Shown: piece by piece, positions 27,391 to 37,221 of the stretch
Layout of the letters: every line of letters begins with the position of its first letter
How positions within the stretch are numbered: the first letter of the stretch is position 1
NCBI GenBank assembly: GCA_902517275.1
Contig: CABYBQ010000001.1
Coordinates: 1 to 64,000, forward strand
DNA: 64,000 nt
Origin: an uncultured SAR116 cluster alpha proteobacterium
Lineage (GTDB): Bacteria > Pseudomonadota > Alphaproteobacteria > Puniceispirillales > Marisalimonadaceae
Direction: 5' to 3'
The notes under the pieces: model-generated
The model's input: the letters and a program-made list of their open reading frames with translations, nothing else
The model's database searches: none
Told to the model about the DNA's origin: nothing
Position numbers and translations under genes: made by a program

Positions 27391-27788
27391 TTAAAACAGA
27401 GTCTTTTTAAATTCAATATATGAAAATGGAGAATTATTGTAGATAATTTTATCATTGACTTTTGAAGGGTTCATTTGAAACGACTGTTCATTTCCAAAAC
27501 TATAAATTATTTTATTTTTAGATTTAATTTTAAAAGTATGTTTTGAGCTTTTTGTATCGCTATTAGAATATCCATTTTTTGTTTCTAACGATTTATTAGC
27601 TTTTAGATTTCTTAATGAGAAAAATAATTTTAAATATTTATTTATTTTATCATCATATTGATAATCATTAAAAAATTTGCTGGCAATTTTTCAATATCGT
27701 TACCAAAAACTACAGAAGTGTTCGTTAAAAAGTGGCCACTACTATAAATTTGATTAATTTTGAACTTAGTAACATTAAAGTGTAACCC
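27391..27788 (-). pseudogene. Decayed or frameshifted coding remnant in the 27.3-28.0 kb gap
   Basis: The 675-base gap after tRNA-Arg has no full gene but does contain coding-like sequence on the minus strand. One frame runs from 27788 to about 27670 and reads as KINQIYSSGHFLTN followed by FGNDIEKLPANF. It then shifts, at a run of six T (minus strand) near 27670-27675, into a second frame continuing NDYQYDDKINKYLK through to a stop at 27391-27393. Adding one T joins the two frames into about 130 residues. There is no ATG at a sensible place and the upstream end closes on a TAG. I do not recognise the family. It is either a dying gene or one with a sequencing error in the homopolymer. The remainder of the gap (27308-27390 and 27789-27982) shows only AT-rich sequence. 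Confidence 0.45.
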
Positions 27789-27982
27789 CTAATTTAATGT
27801 CTATTCTATAAGTAATTAGTAATAAATAAATATTAACAAGATTCAAAAATTAGAAATTTATTAGTCTGTGATTGTATTAAAGTATCTTATACTTATATCT
27901 AGATAGTAAGTAAAATTGCACCTTAATATCTAATGCTTATATTTTTAACATTCACACTCATATCTTGGACAGTATAATAATT

Positions 27983-28867
27983 ATGGATTTTTTTAATGAT
28001 TTCAAAATATCTTTTGTAGAAATCAAAAGAGGTGCAATAAGATATAGAAGGGGTGGAAGTGGTCCTCCTCTATTAATGTTACATGGTAATCCACAAACGC
28101 ATGCAATGTGGCATAAAGTTGCGCCAGCTGTTGTAAAGAATTTTACAGTAATTTGTCCCGATATTCCTGGTTATGGTAAATCATTCAAACCTAATTTATC
28201 AGAAGACCATAAAGAGTATTCAAAAGTCAGTATGGCTAATGACTTAATAGAATTTATGAAATTATTAGGTTTTACGTCTTTTTACATAATTGCACACGAT
28301 AGAGGAGCAAGAATAGCTCATCGATTAGCTTTAGATTTTCCAGATAAAGTTTTAAAAATGATATTACTAGATATTATTCCTACCATTGAGCATTTTGAAA
28401 GAACAAACATGGATTTTGCAATGGGTTATTATCATTGGTTTTGGTTGGCGCAGAGAAATCCTATCCCTGAGTCTTTAATAAATAAAGCGCCTGAAGAGTG
28501 GTTTTTTGCACACACATCAAGAGAAAAGAAGAAAAAAGATTTTTTTTCAAAAAAAGCTTTGAATGATTATATCGAATGTGTAAAAAATCCAGAAACTATA
28601 AATGCAATATGTGAAGATTATAGAGCTGCTGCCTCAATTGACTTAAAAGATGATAAAATAAGTAGAGAAAATAAAATTAAGATAAGTGTACCTATATTAG
28701 TTTTATGGGGGAAAAAAGGTAAGATTGGGCAATGGTACAAACCTTTATCTATTTGGAAAGAGTATTGCTCTAACGAAGTAAAAGGGTATGGAATTGACAC
28801 AGGGCACTATTTAGCTGAAGAAAATCCTGAGGAAATCATTATAAATATTAAAGAGTTTTTAACATAG
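27983..28867 (+). CDS. Alpha/beta hydrolase, haloacetate dehalogenase-like
   Basis: A 294-residue alpha/beta hydrolase closely resembling fluoroacetate/haloacetate dehalogenases. From the ATG at 27983, the nucleophile Asp106 lies in HDRGAR, His275 in DTGHYLAE and the acidic residue Asp130 in LLDIIPT. The dehalogenase-specific pocket is complete: Arg107 and Arg110 for the carboxylate, and His151, Trp152 and Tyr213 for the halide. LHGNPQTHAMW supplies the oxyanion hole. An in-frame TTG at 27965 is less likely as the start. If active on haloacetates it would release halide and glycolate; related enzymes also act as epoxide hydrolases. It is 26 bases upstream of pepF, which has no obvious functional link. 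Confidence 0.85.
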   Translation: MDFFNDFKISFVEIKRGAIRYRRGGSGPPLLMLHGNPQTHAMWHKVAPAVVKNFTVICPDIPGYGKSFKPNLSEDHKEYSKVSMANDLIEFMKLLGFTSFYIIAHDRGARIAHRLALDFPDKVLKMILLDIIPTIEHFERTNMDFAMGYYHWFWLAQRNPIPESLINKAPEEWFFAHTSREKKKKDFFSKKALNDYIECVKNPETINAICEDYRAAASIDLKDDKISRENKIKISVPILVLWGKKGKIGQWYKPLSIWKEYCSNEVKGYGIDTGHYLAEENPEEIIINIKEFLT

Positions 28868-28893
28868 ATAAGAATGAGGTTTTAAATTTAAAA

Positions 28894-30684
28894 ATGAATG
28901 AAATTAAATTAAATGAAATGAATAATCAGTTGCCAAATTGGGATCTTTCAGAAATATATAAGGATATCAAGGACCCAAATATTGCAAAAGATATAAAAGA
29001 AATTAAAGCGTTATCTGATGATTTCTTAACAAAATGGAAAGGGAAAATAAATAAACTAGGTGCGTCTGATTTTGTAATTTGTATAGAAAAGTATCAAGCA
29101 ATAAACGAAGCTATCTACAAAATTGGAACGCACAGCAGCTTAATATTTGCCACAAATATGGAAGATCCTGAAATTACGAGATATAATTCTTCCATTTCGG
29201 ACCAAATAACTGAGACACTCTCTTCTTTAATTTTTTTCACATTAGAATTGTCAAAAATAGATGAAAAGACAATTGACAAATGGATGAAAGATAAAAGTGC
29301 GCAAACATGGCAACCATTTCTAAAAATATTGAGAAAAAGAAATCCATATCTCTTAGATCCATTAGTAGAAGAAATTTTAATTGAAAAATCTGCTACTGGA
29401 AGATCTGCTTGGGTTAGACTTTTTGATGAAACTTCAGCAGCTCTTCGCTTTCCTTTTAGAAAAGATTTGCTAAGTGAAGCTGAAATTCTAAATCTTTTAT
29501 CGGATAAGGATCCAGAAAATAGAAAAATTGCAGGTAAATCTCTTTCAGAAATTTTAGATAAAAATAAGCGTACATTATCAACGATACTGAATGTAATTTC
29601 CCGAGATAGATATATTGAGGATAACAAAAGAGGATTTCACAGGATAATATCTTCCCGCAATTTGGATAATGATGTCGAAGATGAAGTAGTTGATGCACTT
29701 GTAAACACTGTCGATAAAGCAATGCCAAAGCTCACGCATAGATATTATAAATGGAAGGCTAAACAGTTTGGTAAAAGTAAGTTGGATTGGTGGGATAGGA
29801 ATGCTCCACTACCTCAAACATCAGATATAAACATTAAGTGGTTAGATGCTAAGAGTATTATTCTAGATTCTTTTTCTTCCTTTCATCCAAAAATTTCTAA
29901 CTTGGCAGAATTATTTTTTAAAAATAACTGGATAGATGCAAGTGTGAGGCAGGGTAAAGCATCAGGTGCTTTTGCACATCCATCAGTACCTTCTTTACAC
30001 CCTTATATTTTAGTTAACTACCAAGGTAAAATAAGAGACGTCATGACTCTGGCCCATGAATTAGGACACGGAGTTCATCAAATTTTAGCAGCTAAAAATG
30101 GTTTGTTAATGGCCGAAACACCTTTAACACTTGCAGAAACGGCATCAGTTTTTGGTGAAATGTTAGTATTTAGAAAACTATTGGGTGAAAGCTCAGTAGA
30201 ACAAAAAAAACAATTATTAGCAGGTAAAATTGAGGATATGTTAAATACTGTTGCTAGACAAATTGGTTTTCATCAATTTGAAGTTAAATTCCATGAAGCA
30301 AGAATAAAATCTGAATTAACGCCCGATGAAATAGGTGATATTTGGATGGAAACTCAGAAAAATGCCGTTGGACCATATGTTAACCTTAACAATGATTATA
30401 GAGTATTATGGGGTTATATCCCGCATTTTGTACATACTCCATTTTACGTGTACGCATACGCATTTGGAGATGGTTTAGTTAATGCTCTTTGGTACGCCTA
30501 TCAAAAAAGTGATAAAGATGAATTTTCAAAAAAGTATATTGAGATGTTATCTTCAGGCGGGACAAAAAGTCACAACGATTTACTAAGACCATTTAATTTA
30601 AGCGCTTATGAAGATAGTTTTTGGGATAAAGGCATTTCCATGATTACTGGCTTAATTGATGAGTTGGAGGCTTTGCAAAACTAA
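28894..30684 (+). CDS. pepF: Oligoendopeptidase F (M3 family)
   Basis: A 596-residue zinc metallopeptidase that degrades short peptides in the cytoplasm. The zinc site is LAHELGHGVHQ near residue 387, with a downstream Glu ligand in PLTLAETASVFGE. PSLHPYILVNYQGK upstream and PFYVYAYAFGDGLVNALW toward the C-terminus are family features. The length and the absence of a signal peptide fit the PepF/M3B branch. It probably shares a transcript with the hydrolase before it and the UbiB-like kinase 29 bases after it. Confidence 0.94.
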   Translation: MNEIKLNEMNNQLPNWDLSEIYKDIKDPNIAKDIKEIKALSDDFLTKWKGKINKLGASDFVICIEKYQAINEAIYKIGTHSSLIFATNMEDPEITRYNSSISDQITETLSSLIFFTLELSKIDEKTIDKWMKDKSAQTWQPFLKILRKRNPYLLDPLVEEILIEKSATGRSAWVRLFDETSAALRFPFRKDLLSEAEILNLLSDKDPENRKIAGKSLSEILDKNKRTLSTILNVISRDRYIEDNKRGFHRIISSRNLDNDVEDEVVDALVNTVDKAMPKLTHRYYKWKAKQFGKSKLDWWDRNAPLPQTSDINIKWLDAKSIILDSFSSFHPKISNLAELFFKNNWIDASVRQGKASGAFAHPSVPSLHPYILVNYQGKIRDVMTLAHELGHGVHQILAAKNGLLMAETPLTLAETASVFGEMLVFRKLLGESSVEQKKQLLAGKIEDMLNTVARQIGFHQFEVKFHEARIKSELTPDEIGDIWMETQKNAVGPYVNLNNDYRVLWGYIPHFVHTPFYVYAYAFGDGLVNALWYAYQKSDKDEFSKKYIEMLSSGGTKSHNDLLRPFNLSAYEDSFWDKGISMITGLIDELEALQN

Positions 30685-30713
30685 TAACAATTTTCGATAG
30701 AGTTTTAACAATA

Positions 30714-32084
30714 ATGAAAAACAAAAATAATTTTCGAGATGAACTAAGTTCCTCAATGACTGGAGGAAGACTTAGACGTTATGCAAAAGTTACCTCTGCA
30801 ATGGGAGGGCTGGCAGCTAGGTTGGCTGGTGAAAAATATTTGGGAATAAAAATAGATAGGGAGCAACATGCTTCTGACTTAAGAGCAGCCCTTGGTGGAT
30901 TAAAAGGACCTTTAATGAAAGTTGCTCAGATTTTAGCTACTATCCCTGATGCACTTCCTAAAGAATATGTTAATGAGCTATCGCATCTCCAAGCAGATGC
31001 CCCATCAATGGGTTGGCTTTTTGTCAAAAGAAGAATGAAAGCCGAATTAGGTGAGAATTGGTTAACTAACTTTAAAGATTTTGATAAACAAGCCTCTGCT
31101 GCTGCTTCACTTGGTCAAGTTCATTTTGCTGAAAGTATTGATGGAAAGGAACTAGCCTGTAAATTACAATACCCTGATATGGGTTCAGCAGTCCAAGCTG
31201 ATTTAAAACAGTTGAAACTAATTTTTTCATTATATGAAAAGTATGACTCAGCTATATCAACTGAAGCTATACACGAAGAATTGTCTGATCGATTAAAAGA
31301 AGAACTCGATTATTCACACGAAATTAAAAATTTAAAATTATACAGGCACATGTTATCAGATTATAGTGAAATCAGTTTGCCAGATCCTATTGAAGACGTG
31401 TCTACTAGTAGACTTCTTACTATGACGAAGGTTCATGGTGTAAAAATTATGGACTTTATTGCTAATAATTCTGGAATAAAAATGAGAAATCAAGTTGCTA
31501 TGAATATGTTTAAAGCTTGGTACATACCCTTTTACAAATTTGGCGTCATTCACGGTGACCCGCATTTAGGAAATTACACAATTCGACCTGATGGTGGTGT
31601 TAATCTAATGGATTTTGGATGCATAAGAATATTTAGACCAGACTTTGTTACAGGTGTAATCGAGTTATATCAAGCTCTTAGGGATGGAGATGAAGAACAG
31701 GCAGTTAATGCTTATAAGAGATGGGGTTTTGAAAATCCCTCAAAAGAACTAATCAGTGTATTAAATATATGGGCTAATTTCATTTACCAACCTTTATTAG
31801 AAGATAAAGTGAGATTAATTAATCCAAGTGAATCAGGTCAATATGGAAGAGAAACTGCAGAGAAAGTCCATGAAGAACTAAAAAAGATAGGAGGTGTAAA
31901 GCCTCCTAGAGAATTTGTTTTAATGGATAGAGCTGCAGTTGGATTAGGCTCAGTTTTTATGCATTTGAAAGCAGAAGTTAATTGGTATAGAATTTTCCAC
32001 GATTTAGTCGGTAACTTTAATGAAGCAACATTAACCAAAAGACAACAGCAGGCTATAAAAAAATCAGGTTTAGATAGTAAATAA
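30714..32084 (+). CDS. UbiB/ABC1/ADCK family atypical kinase
   Basis: A 456-residue ABC1 (UbiB) family protein, an atypical kinase-fold ATPase linked to ubiquinone biosynthesis and lipid handling at the inner membrane. The KxGQ-like motif appears as LKGPLMKVAQILA near residue 63, the Ala-rich nucleotide loop as ASAAASLGQVH near 126, the catalytic loop as HGDPHLGNY near 280, and the metal-binding DFG as MDFGCIR near 300. It lacks the C-terminal membrane helices of UbiB and is closer to the ADCK3/COQ8-like AarF group in Alphaproteobacteria. With coq9 at 35.5 kb it suggests a ubiquinone pathway gene. It ends 3 bases before pntB on the other strand. Confidence 0.88.
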   Translation: MKNKNNFRDELSSSMTGGRLRRYAKVTSAMGGLAARLAGEKYLGIKIDREQHASDLRAALGGLKGPLMKVAQILATIPDALPKEYVNELSHLQADAPSMGWLFVKRRMKAELGENWLTNFKDFDKQASAAASLGQVHFAESIDGKELACKLQYPDMGSAVQADLKQLKLIFSLYEKYDSAISTEAIHEELSDRLKEELDYSHEIKNLKLYRHMLSDYSEISLPDPIEDVSTSRLLTMTKVHGVKIMDFIANNSGIKMRNQVAMNMFKAWYIPFYKFGVIHGDPHLGNYTIRPDGGVNLMDFGCIRIFRPDFVTGVIELYQALRDGDEEQAVNAYKRWGFENPSKELISVLNIWANFIYQPLLEDKVRLINPSESGQYGRETAEKVHEELKKIGGVKPPREFVLMDRAAVGLGSVFMHLKAEVNWYRIFHDLVGNFNEATLTKRQQQAIKKSGLDSK

Positions 32085-32087
32085 TCA

Positions 32088-33470
32088 TCAGCTAATATTT
32101 TGTAATATTGTGTCTAAAGATTTTTTTGCATCACCATAAACCATTCTAGAATTTTCTTTAAAAAATAGAGGATTTTCAATGCCAGAATATCCTTTACCTT
32201 GTCCCCTTTTTGAAATAAAAACTTGTTTAGCTTTCCAAACTTCTAAAACGGGCATTCCCGCAATCGGGCTATTGGGGTCCTCCTGGGCGGCTGGATTTAC
32301 AATATCATTTGCTCCAAGTATCATGACAACATCAGTTACAGGAAAATCAGAATTAATTTCATCCATTTCTAATACAATGTCATATGGTACTTTAGCTTCA
32401 GCAAGTAGAACATTCATGTGACCTGGAAGACGACCTGCAACTGGATGAATCCCGAATCGAACTTCTTTCTTTTTTGCTCTTAATCGCGATGTTAATTCAG
32501 AAACAGCGCTTTGCGCTTGTGCTACGGCCATCCCATAACCTGGAACAATTATTATTTTATTTGCTTCATTTAACGCAGATGCAACAGATTCTATATCTAT
32601 TGGTTTCATTTCGCCTTCTATATCCATAGCAGGTCCGCTTGTATCACCCCACCCACCAAGAATAACTGAAAGAAAATTTCTATTCATTGCTTTGCACATT
32701 ATATATGAAAGTATAGCGCCTGAAGATCCAACAAGAGCACCAGTAACAATTAAAAGGTCATTTCCGAGCATAAAACCAGTGGCAGCAGCTGCCCAACCAG
32801 AATATGAATTGAGCATTGAGACAACAACTGGCATGTCTGCGCCACCAATTGCGAGGACGAGATGCGCTCCTATAACAAAGGCAATAATTGTCATTATAAT
32901 TAATGTCCAGTTACCTTCATGACTTAGGAACATATAACCAAGAAATAAACATCCAAACAACATGGCTAAATTTAAAGCATGTCTCCCAGGTAAGATTAGC
33001 GCCTTACCTGTAATAATTTCGGATAGTTTTCCAAAAGCTACAATAGATCCTGTAAAAGTAATTGCACCAATAAACACACCTATAAAAACCTCAACATTAT
33101 GTATTGTTAGCTGAGAAGAGGACATTTCTATATGCGGCAACATAGCTGAATTTATTCCAATAAAGACAGCTGCCAATCCTACAAAAGAATGGAGAGCAGC
33201 AACTAGTTGAGGCATACCTGTCATTTGAACTTTTTTAGCTACAATGGCTCCTATCAATGAGCCAATAACTATGGCACCGATTAACCAATGAAGCCATTTT
33301 GTTAAAAAAACTTGATTACCAAAGATAGTAGCTACCACGGCAATTACCATTCCTACTATGCCATACCATACAGCCCTTTTTGCTTTTTCTTGATTGCTTA
33401 AGCCTCCTAAAGCAAGAATAAAAAGCACACTAGAAGTAATATATGAAGCAGTTAGTATTCCAATAGTCAT
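32088..33470 (-). CDS. pntB: NAD(P) transhydrogenase subunit beta
   Basis: A 460-residue PntB. The N-terminal half has about eight membrane helices (domain II), and the C-terminal soluble domain III binds [18 protein letters not shown], near residue 307, holds the GxGxxxA nucleotide motif, and [21 protein letters not shown] and [10 protein letters not shown] follow, all typical. It couples proton entry to hydride transfer from NADH to NADP+, producing NADPH. The gene is 15 bases downstream of pntA. In this organism it probably supplies NADPH while NAD-linked catabolism supplies the reductant. Confidence 0.97.
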   Translation of the reverse strand: MTIGILTASYITSSVLFILALGGLSNQEKAKRAVWYGIVGMVIAVVATIFGNQVFLTKWLHWLIGAIVIGSLIGAIVAKKVQMTGMPQLVAALHSFVGLAAVFIGINSAMLPHIEMSSSQLTIHNVEVFIGVFIGAITFTGSIVAFGKLSEIITGKALILPGRHALNLAMLFGCLFLGYMFLSHEGNWTLIIMTIIAFVIGAHLVLAIGGADMPVVVSMLNSYSGWAAAATGFMLGNDLLIVTGALVGSSGAILSYIMCKAMNRNFLSVILGGWGDTSGPAMDIEGEMKPIDIESVASALNEANKIIIVPGYGMAVAQAQSAVSELTSRLRAKKKEVRFGIHPVAGRLPGHMNVLLAEAKVPYDIVLEMDEINSDFPVTDVVMILGANDIVNPAAQEDPNSPIAGMPVLEVWKAKQVFISKRGQGKGYSGIENPLFFKENSRMVYGDAKKSLDTILQNIS

Positions 33471-33485
33471 TTCTAAATCCTTTAC

Positions 33486-35048
33486 TTAGCTTCTTTGAAA
33501 CATTGCTAACATCCGTTTAGTAACCATAAAACCTCCAACAATATTAATTGTTGCGATAAAAATAGAGACTAATGCTAAGATACTAACAATATCATTATCA
33601 GTTTTCATCTGTAATAAAGCACCAATTATAATAATACTTGAAATAGCATTTGTTACTGCCATAAGAGGTGTATGAAGAGAATGTGATACATTCCAAATAA
33701 CTTGATAACCGACAAAACATGATAATATAAAAACTATAAAATGTTGCATAAAATCAGCAGGTGCATAAATGCCTATAAACCAAGTTGTTAGAGCTCCGAG
33801 AACTAAAAGCATGACTTGCAATTTACCAGCTTTCTTTTCAGCATCTATTTTATCTTTATTAATTTCTTCGACAGTTTTTTGTTTTGTTTCCTTGTGAGTA
33901 TGTTTTGCTATAGCGGTTATTTTTGGCTTTGGGGGAGGGAAGGTTATCTCTCCATTATGAAGTACAGTTGCGCCTCTGATTACATCATCTTCCATATTAG
34001 TTATTGGTACACCATTCTTTTCAGGTGTTAAATCATCAATCATATGCCGAATATTTGTTGAATATAAATTGGATGACTGTGTAGCCATTCTACTTGGTAA
34101 ATCTGTATACCCAATCACTCTCACTTTATTTTTTGTTTCCACCATTTTATGAGGCTTGGTTACATCACAGTTTCCACCTTGTTCAGCAGCTAGATCGACT
34201 ACAACGGAACCCGGTTTCATTAAGTCTACCATTTCCTTAGGCCAAAGTTTTGGTGCAGGCATTCCAGGAATAAGAGCTGTAGTGATTACTATGTCTATCT
34301 CAGGAGCCTGCTCTCTAAATAACTCCATTTCTTTTTTAATAAATTCTTTAGAGGCTGGCTTTGCATAACCACCATCGCCAGTACCGTCGGACTTAAAATC
34401 AAGCATTAGGAATTCTGCTCCCATTGATTCGATTTGTTCCGCGACTTCTGGTCTTACATCAAATGCTCTAACTATAGCACCCATGGACTGAGCAGTACCA
34501 ATTGCTGCAAGTCCTGCAACTCCAGCACCTATTACAAGTATTTTAGCAGGTGGAACTTTTCCAGCAGCAGTAATTTGTCCAGTGAAAAATCTTCCAAATT
34601 GATTTCCAGCTTCAATAATAGCTCTGTATCCTGCAATATTAGCCATTGAAGATAAAGCATCCATTTTTTGGGCCCTACTTATCCGGGGGATCATATCCAT
34701 TGCTTGGACTGTTACCTTTTTCTTTTTTAAATTTTCAAGTAAAGGTTTGTTTTGTCCAGGCCAAATAAAACTTATAATATGTTGATTTACTTTAACTTTT
34801 GTAAGCTCTGTCTTTTCAGGACCTCTTACTTTTAATATAATGTCTGACTCTTTCCAAAGTTGGCTAGCATTTTTAACAATCTTGACCCCTGCGTCTTTAT
34901 AATCTTTATCTGAAAAATTAGAATTAATTCCCGCGTTAGATTCTAAAATACATTGATAACCTAATTTTTGAAGTTGCTTTGCACTTTCAGGTGTCATAGC
35001 AACTCTGTTTTCACCTTTAAAAATTTCTTTTGGACTTCCAATGATCAT
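33486..35048 (-). CDS. pntA: NAD(P) transhydrogenase subunit alpha, with fused membrane segment
   Basis: A PntA of 520 residues with soluble domain I, where RVAMTPESAKQL lies near residue 18 and the NAD-binding GAGVAGLAAIGTA near 170. Four C-terminal membrane helices follow (domain II part), so subunits PntAA and PntAB are fused, as in E. coli. I prefer the ATG at 35048, giving MIIGSPKEIF, because GAGGA lies eight bases before it and the homologues begin this way. An upstream in-frame ATG at 35063 overlaps that ribosome-binding site. A linker rich in Lys and Thr separates the soluble and membrane parts. Confidence 0.96.
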   Translation of the reverse strand: MIIGSPKEIFKGENRVAMTPESAKQLQKLGYQCILESNAGINSNFSDKDYKDAGVKIVKNASQLWKESDIILKVRGPEKTELTKVKVNQHIISFIWPGQNKPLLENLKKKKVTVQAMDMIPRISRAQKMDALSSMANIAGYRAIIEAGNQFGRFFTGQITAAGKVPPAKILVIGAGVAGLAAIGTAQSMGAIVRAFDVRPEVAEQIESMGAEFLMLDFKSDGTGDGGYAKPASKEFIKKEMELFREQAPEIDIVITTALIPGMPAPKLWPKEMVDLMKPGSVVVDLAAEQGGNCDVTKPHKMVETKNKVRVIGYTDLPSRMATQSSNLYSTNIRHMIDDLTPEKNGVPITNMEDDVIRGATVLHNGEITFPPPKPKITAIAKHTHKETKQKTVEEINKDKIDAEKKAGKLQVMLLVLGALTTWFIGIYAPADFMQHFIVFILSCFVGYQVIWNVSHSLHTPLMAVTNAISSIIIIGALLQMKTDNDIVSILALVSIFIATINIVGGFMVTKRMLAMFQRS

Positions 35049-35120
35049 ATATAATGTCCTCATTATAATGTGTTGAATAATATGTTAATATCAAATAACA
35101 AAATATTGATAAAGTTTTAC

Positions 35121-35153
35121 AAAAAAAAACCGCAATTAATATTTATGCGGTTT
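35121..35153 (-). terminator. Intrinsic terminator of rpsU
   Basis: On the minus strand AAACCGCA, then an AT-rich loop of about eleven bases, then TGCGGTTT form an eight-base stem, followed directly by a run of about nine T. It lies 26 bases beyond the rpsU stop codon. Confidence 0.88.
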
Positions 35154-35179
35154 AGTTAGGTTACAATAATATTTTTATC

Positions 35180-35383
35180 CTAGTAACCCTCTCTCTCTAA
35201 TCTCTTCCTCATAAGTTTCCTAACCCTTCTAGTACTTTCGGCCATTTCTCTTGCTCTTCTTTCAGAAGGTTTTTCGTAAGCTCTTCTATTTTTCATTTCT
35301 CTAAACATACCTTCTCTTTGCATTTTCTTTTTTAATACTCTAAGAGCTTGGTCAACATTATTGTCACGGACAGACACATACAT
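35180..35383 (-). CDS. rpsU: 30S ribosomal protein S21
   Basis: A 67-residue, very basic protein. [19 protein letters not shown] at the start and the Arg-rich tail RRARExAExxRRxRK are characteristic of bS21. It binds the 30S platform near the anti-Shine-Dalgarno end of 16S rRNA and aids translation initiation. It is transcribed alone and ends in a strong intrinsic terminator. Confidence 0.97.
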   Translation of the reverse strand: MYVSVRDNNVDQALRVLKKKMQREGMFREMKNRRAYEKPSERRAREMAESTRRVRKLMRKRLEREGY

Positions 35384-35545
35384 ATTATAAACTTTCGATT
35401 ATTATAATTAGGAAATAGCGAAATAACACATTTTATAAGGTTATGGCAAGTGTTTTAAATATTAACAATCATTATATTTATATTCAATTGTTGCGATATA
35501 TGCGATAAGTTAATATATATTTCTTAAAATTAATTAATAATGTGA

Positions 35546-36274
35546 ATGATGAAAAAGCAAACAGATTATATTCAAGCCAAAATTGATTTAGTCAAAGCAA
35601 TGCTTCCGCATGTTCCCTTTGATGGATGGAGTTTTAAAGCTCTAGAACATGGAGCTATCGATATAGAGTTTGAACAAGATAAAAGTATTGATGTTCGTAT
35701 GGATATTTTTAAAGATTTATTCAAGAATGGTTCTATTGATTTTATAGATGTTTTTTCAGATATGATAGATATGGAAGTAAAAAACAATTATCAAATGATA
35801 GACCCTAAACCTGAAAGGGTCCCAGAAAAAGTAAAAAAAATTATTTTGATGAGACTTTCACTTTGTCAAAAATATAAAGAGGCTGTCAGATCATCGTTAC
35901 CACTAACTGCACTTCCTAAAAATTCCAAAAAATCAATAAATATACTTTATAGGACTTGCAACAGCATCTGGAGAATGATTGGAGATAAGTCTACAGACTT
36001 TTCTTTTTATACCAAAAGGTTTTCATTAGCAGCTGTATATTCATCTACTTTACTTTTTTGGTTAAATGACGCCTCTAGTGATCAAGAAGAGACGTCGTTT
36101 TTTTTAGATAGAAGATTAAGTGATATAAGTAAAATACCTAACTTAAAAAAACCTTTTTCTTTCATTAAAAAAATTTCAGATAATGTCAATAAAACAAAAA
36201 GTACTCTGAAAATAAAATCTGTTTTTGATGTTTTAAAGAAATTAAACCATATAAAAAAATCTAGTTTTAGTTAA
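35546..36274 (+). CDS. coq9: COQ9 family protein
   Basis: A 242-residue COQ9-type protein with a TetR-like helical fold that binds lipids and helps the hydroxylation steps of ubiquinone synthesis at the membrane. FDGWSFKALEHGAID near residue 25 is the family N-terminal motif. The C-terminal half has IWRMIGDKSTDFSFYTKRFSLAAVYSSTL (shown in part) and a FWLNDASSDQEETSFFLDRRL-type segment. These are the signature COQ9 features. It lies 26 bases before metA. The UbiB-like gene at 30.7 kb is a likely functional partner. Confidence 0.9.
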   Translation: MMKKQTDYIQAKIDLVKAMLPHVPFDGWSFKALEHGAIDIEFEQDKSIDVRMDIFKDLFKNGSIDFIDVFSDMIDMEVKNNYQMIDPKPERVPEKVKKIILMRLSLCQKYKEAVRSSLPLTALPKNSKKSINILYRTCNSIWRMIGDKSTDFSFYTKRFSLAAVYSSTLLFWLNDASSDQEETSFFLDRRLSDISKIPNLKKPFSFIKKISDNVNKTKSTLKIKSVFDVLKKLNHIKKSSFS

Positions 36275-36300
36275 ATAATATAATTTTCAATTAAAATATA

Positions 36301-37221
36301 ATGCCAATTAAAATACATGATAATTTACCTGCAAGAGAATTACTTCTAAATGAAGTTGTTGACGTAATTAACAGTAGTAGTGCTGAAAAGCAAGATATCA
36401 GACCTTTAAAGTTTTTATTATTAAACTTGATGCCAAAAAAACTTCAAACCGAAGTTCAATTTGCACGACTTCTTGGAGCATCTCCATTACAAATAGAACT
36501 CACCTTAATGACTACAGAAACTTATATCCCTAAAAATACAAAGAAAGAGCATTTAATTGAATTTTATAAGACTTTGGATGATATCAAACATAATCTTTAT
36601 GACGTATTAATAATTACTGGTGCACCAGTTGAGACTGTTCCATTCGAGAATGTAAAGTATTGGCAAGAATTAAAGGAAATTATTTTATGGTCATCAACCA
36701 ATGTGTTCAGAAAAGTTGGAATTTGTTGGGGCGCTCAAGCTTTATTAAAAATACTTCATAATATTGATAAACACGCAATGAAAGAAAAATTATTTGGAGT
36801 ATTTGATCATAATTTAAATCAAGAAAATCAATATAGGCTTCTTCAAGGTTTTATAAATAGATTTCCAATGCCAGTGTCACGTTATACTGAAAATAAGGAA
36901 CATGAAATTGTTAGCTCTGGCCTAGAAATTTTAGCTTTTTCTCAAAATTCAGGAATAGGCATGGTCAGATGTCCTAAGACAAAAGATTTATTTATCCTAA
37001 ACCATCTAGAATATGACGCTGTAACTCTTAAAGAAGAGTTTTTAAGGGATAAAATTGAGAATATACAGACAGAAATTCCAGCGAACTATTTTCCTAATGA
37101 TGATACAACTAAGGACCCAATAAACAGGTGGCGACCTTATGCATTCTTGTTATTCACTAACTTTATAAATGAAGTTTATCAGGATGTACCTTTTGATTAT
37201 GTTACAAAGAATATTACGTAA
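36301..37221 (+). CDS. metA: Homoserine O-acyltransferase MetA, probably acetyl-specific
   Basis: A 306-residue MetA-type homoserine transacylase that activates homoserine for methionine synthesis. Numbering coincides with the E. coli protein: the nucleophile is Cys142 in GICWGAQ, with His235 and Glu237 in NHLEYDA. Residue 111, in TGAPVETVPF, is Glu. This position decides acyl-CoA choice in the family: Gly gives succinyl specificity as in E. coli, Glu gives acetyl specificity as in Bacillus MetA. So O-acetylhomoserine is the expected product. It follows coq9 by 26 bases and its 3' end overlaps purK by 8 bases. Confidence 0.93.
   Translation: MPIKIHDNLPARELLLNEVVDVINSSSAEKQDIRPLKFLLLNLMPKKLQTEVQFARLLGASPLQIELTLMTTETYIPKNTKKEHLIEFYKTLDDIKHNLYDVLIITGAPVETVPFENVKYWQELKEIILWSSTNVFRKVGICWGAQALLKILHNIDKHAMKEKLFGVFDHNLNQENQYRLLQGFINRFPMPVSRYTENKEHEIVSSGLEILAFSQNSGIGMVRCPKTKDLFILNHLEYDAVTLKEEFLRDKIENIQTEIPANYFPNDDTTKDPINRWRPYAFLLFTNFINEVYQDVPFDYVTKNIT

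Noticed and set aside
27983..28867. Start at the upstream TTG (27965)
   Set aside because: The ATG at 27983 agrees with the family N-terminus and the extra six residues add nothing family-like.
29115..29627. 170-codon open frame on the minus strand inside pepF
   Set aside because: It is fully antisense to a clear M3 peptidase gene, has no recognisable motifs, and is rich in Ser and Leu from complementing AT-rich codons.
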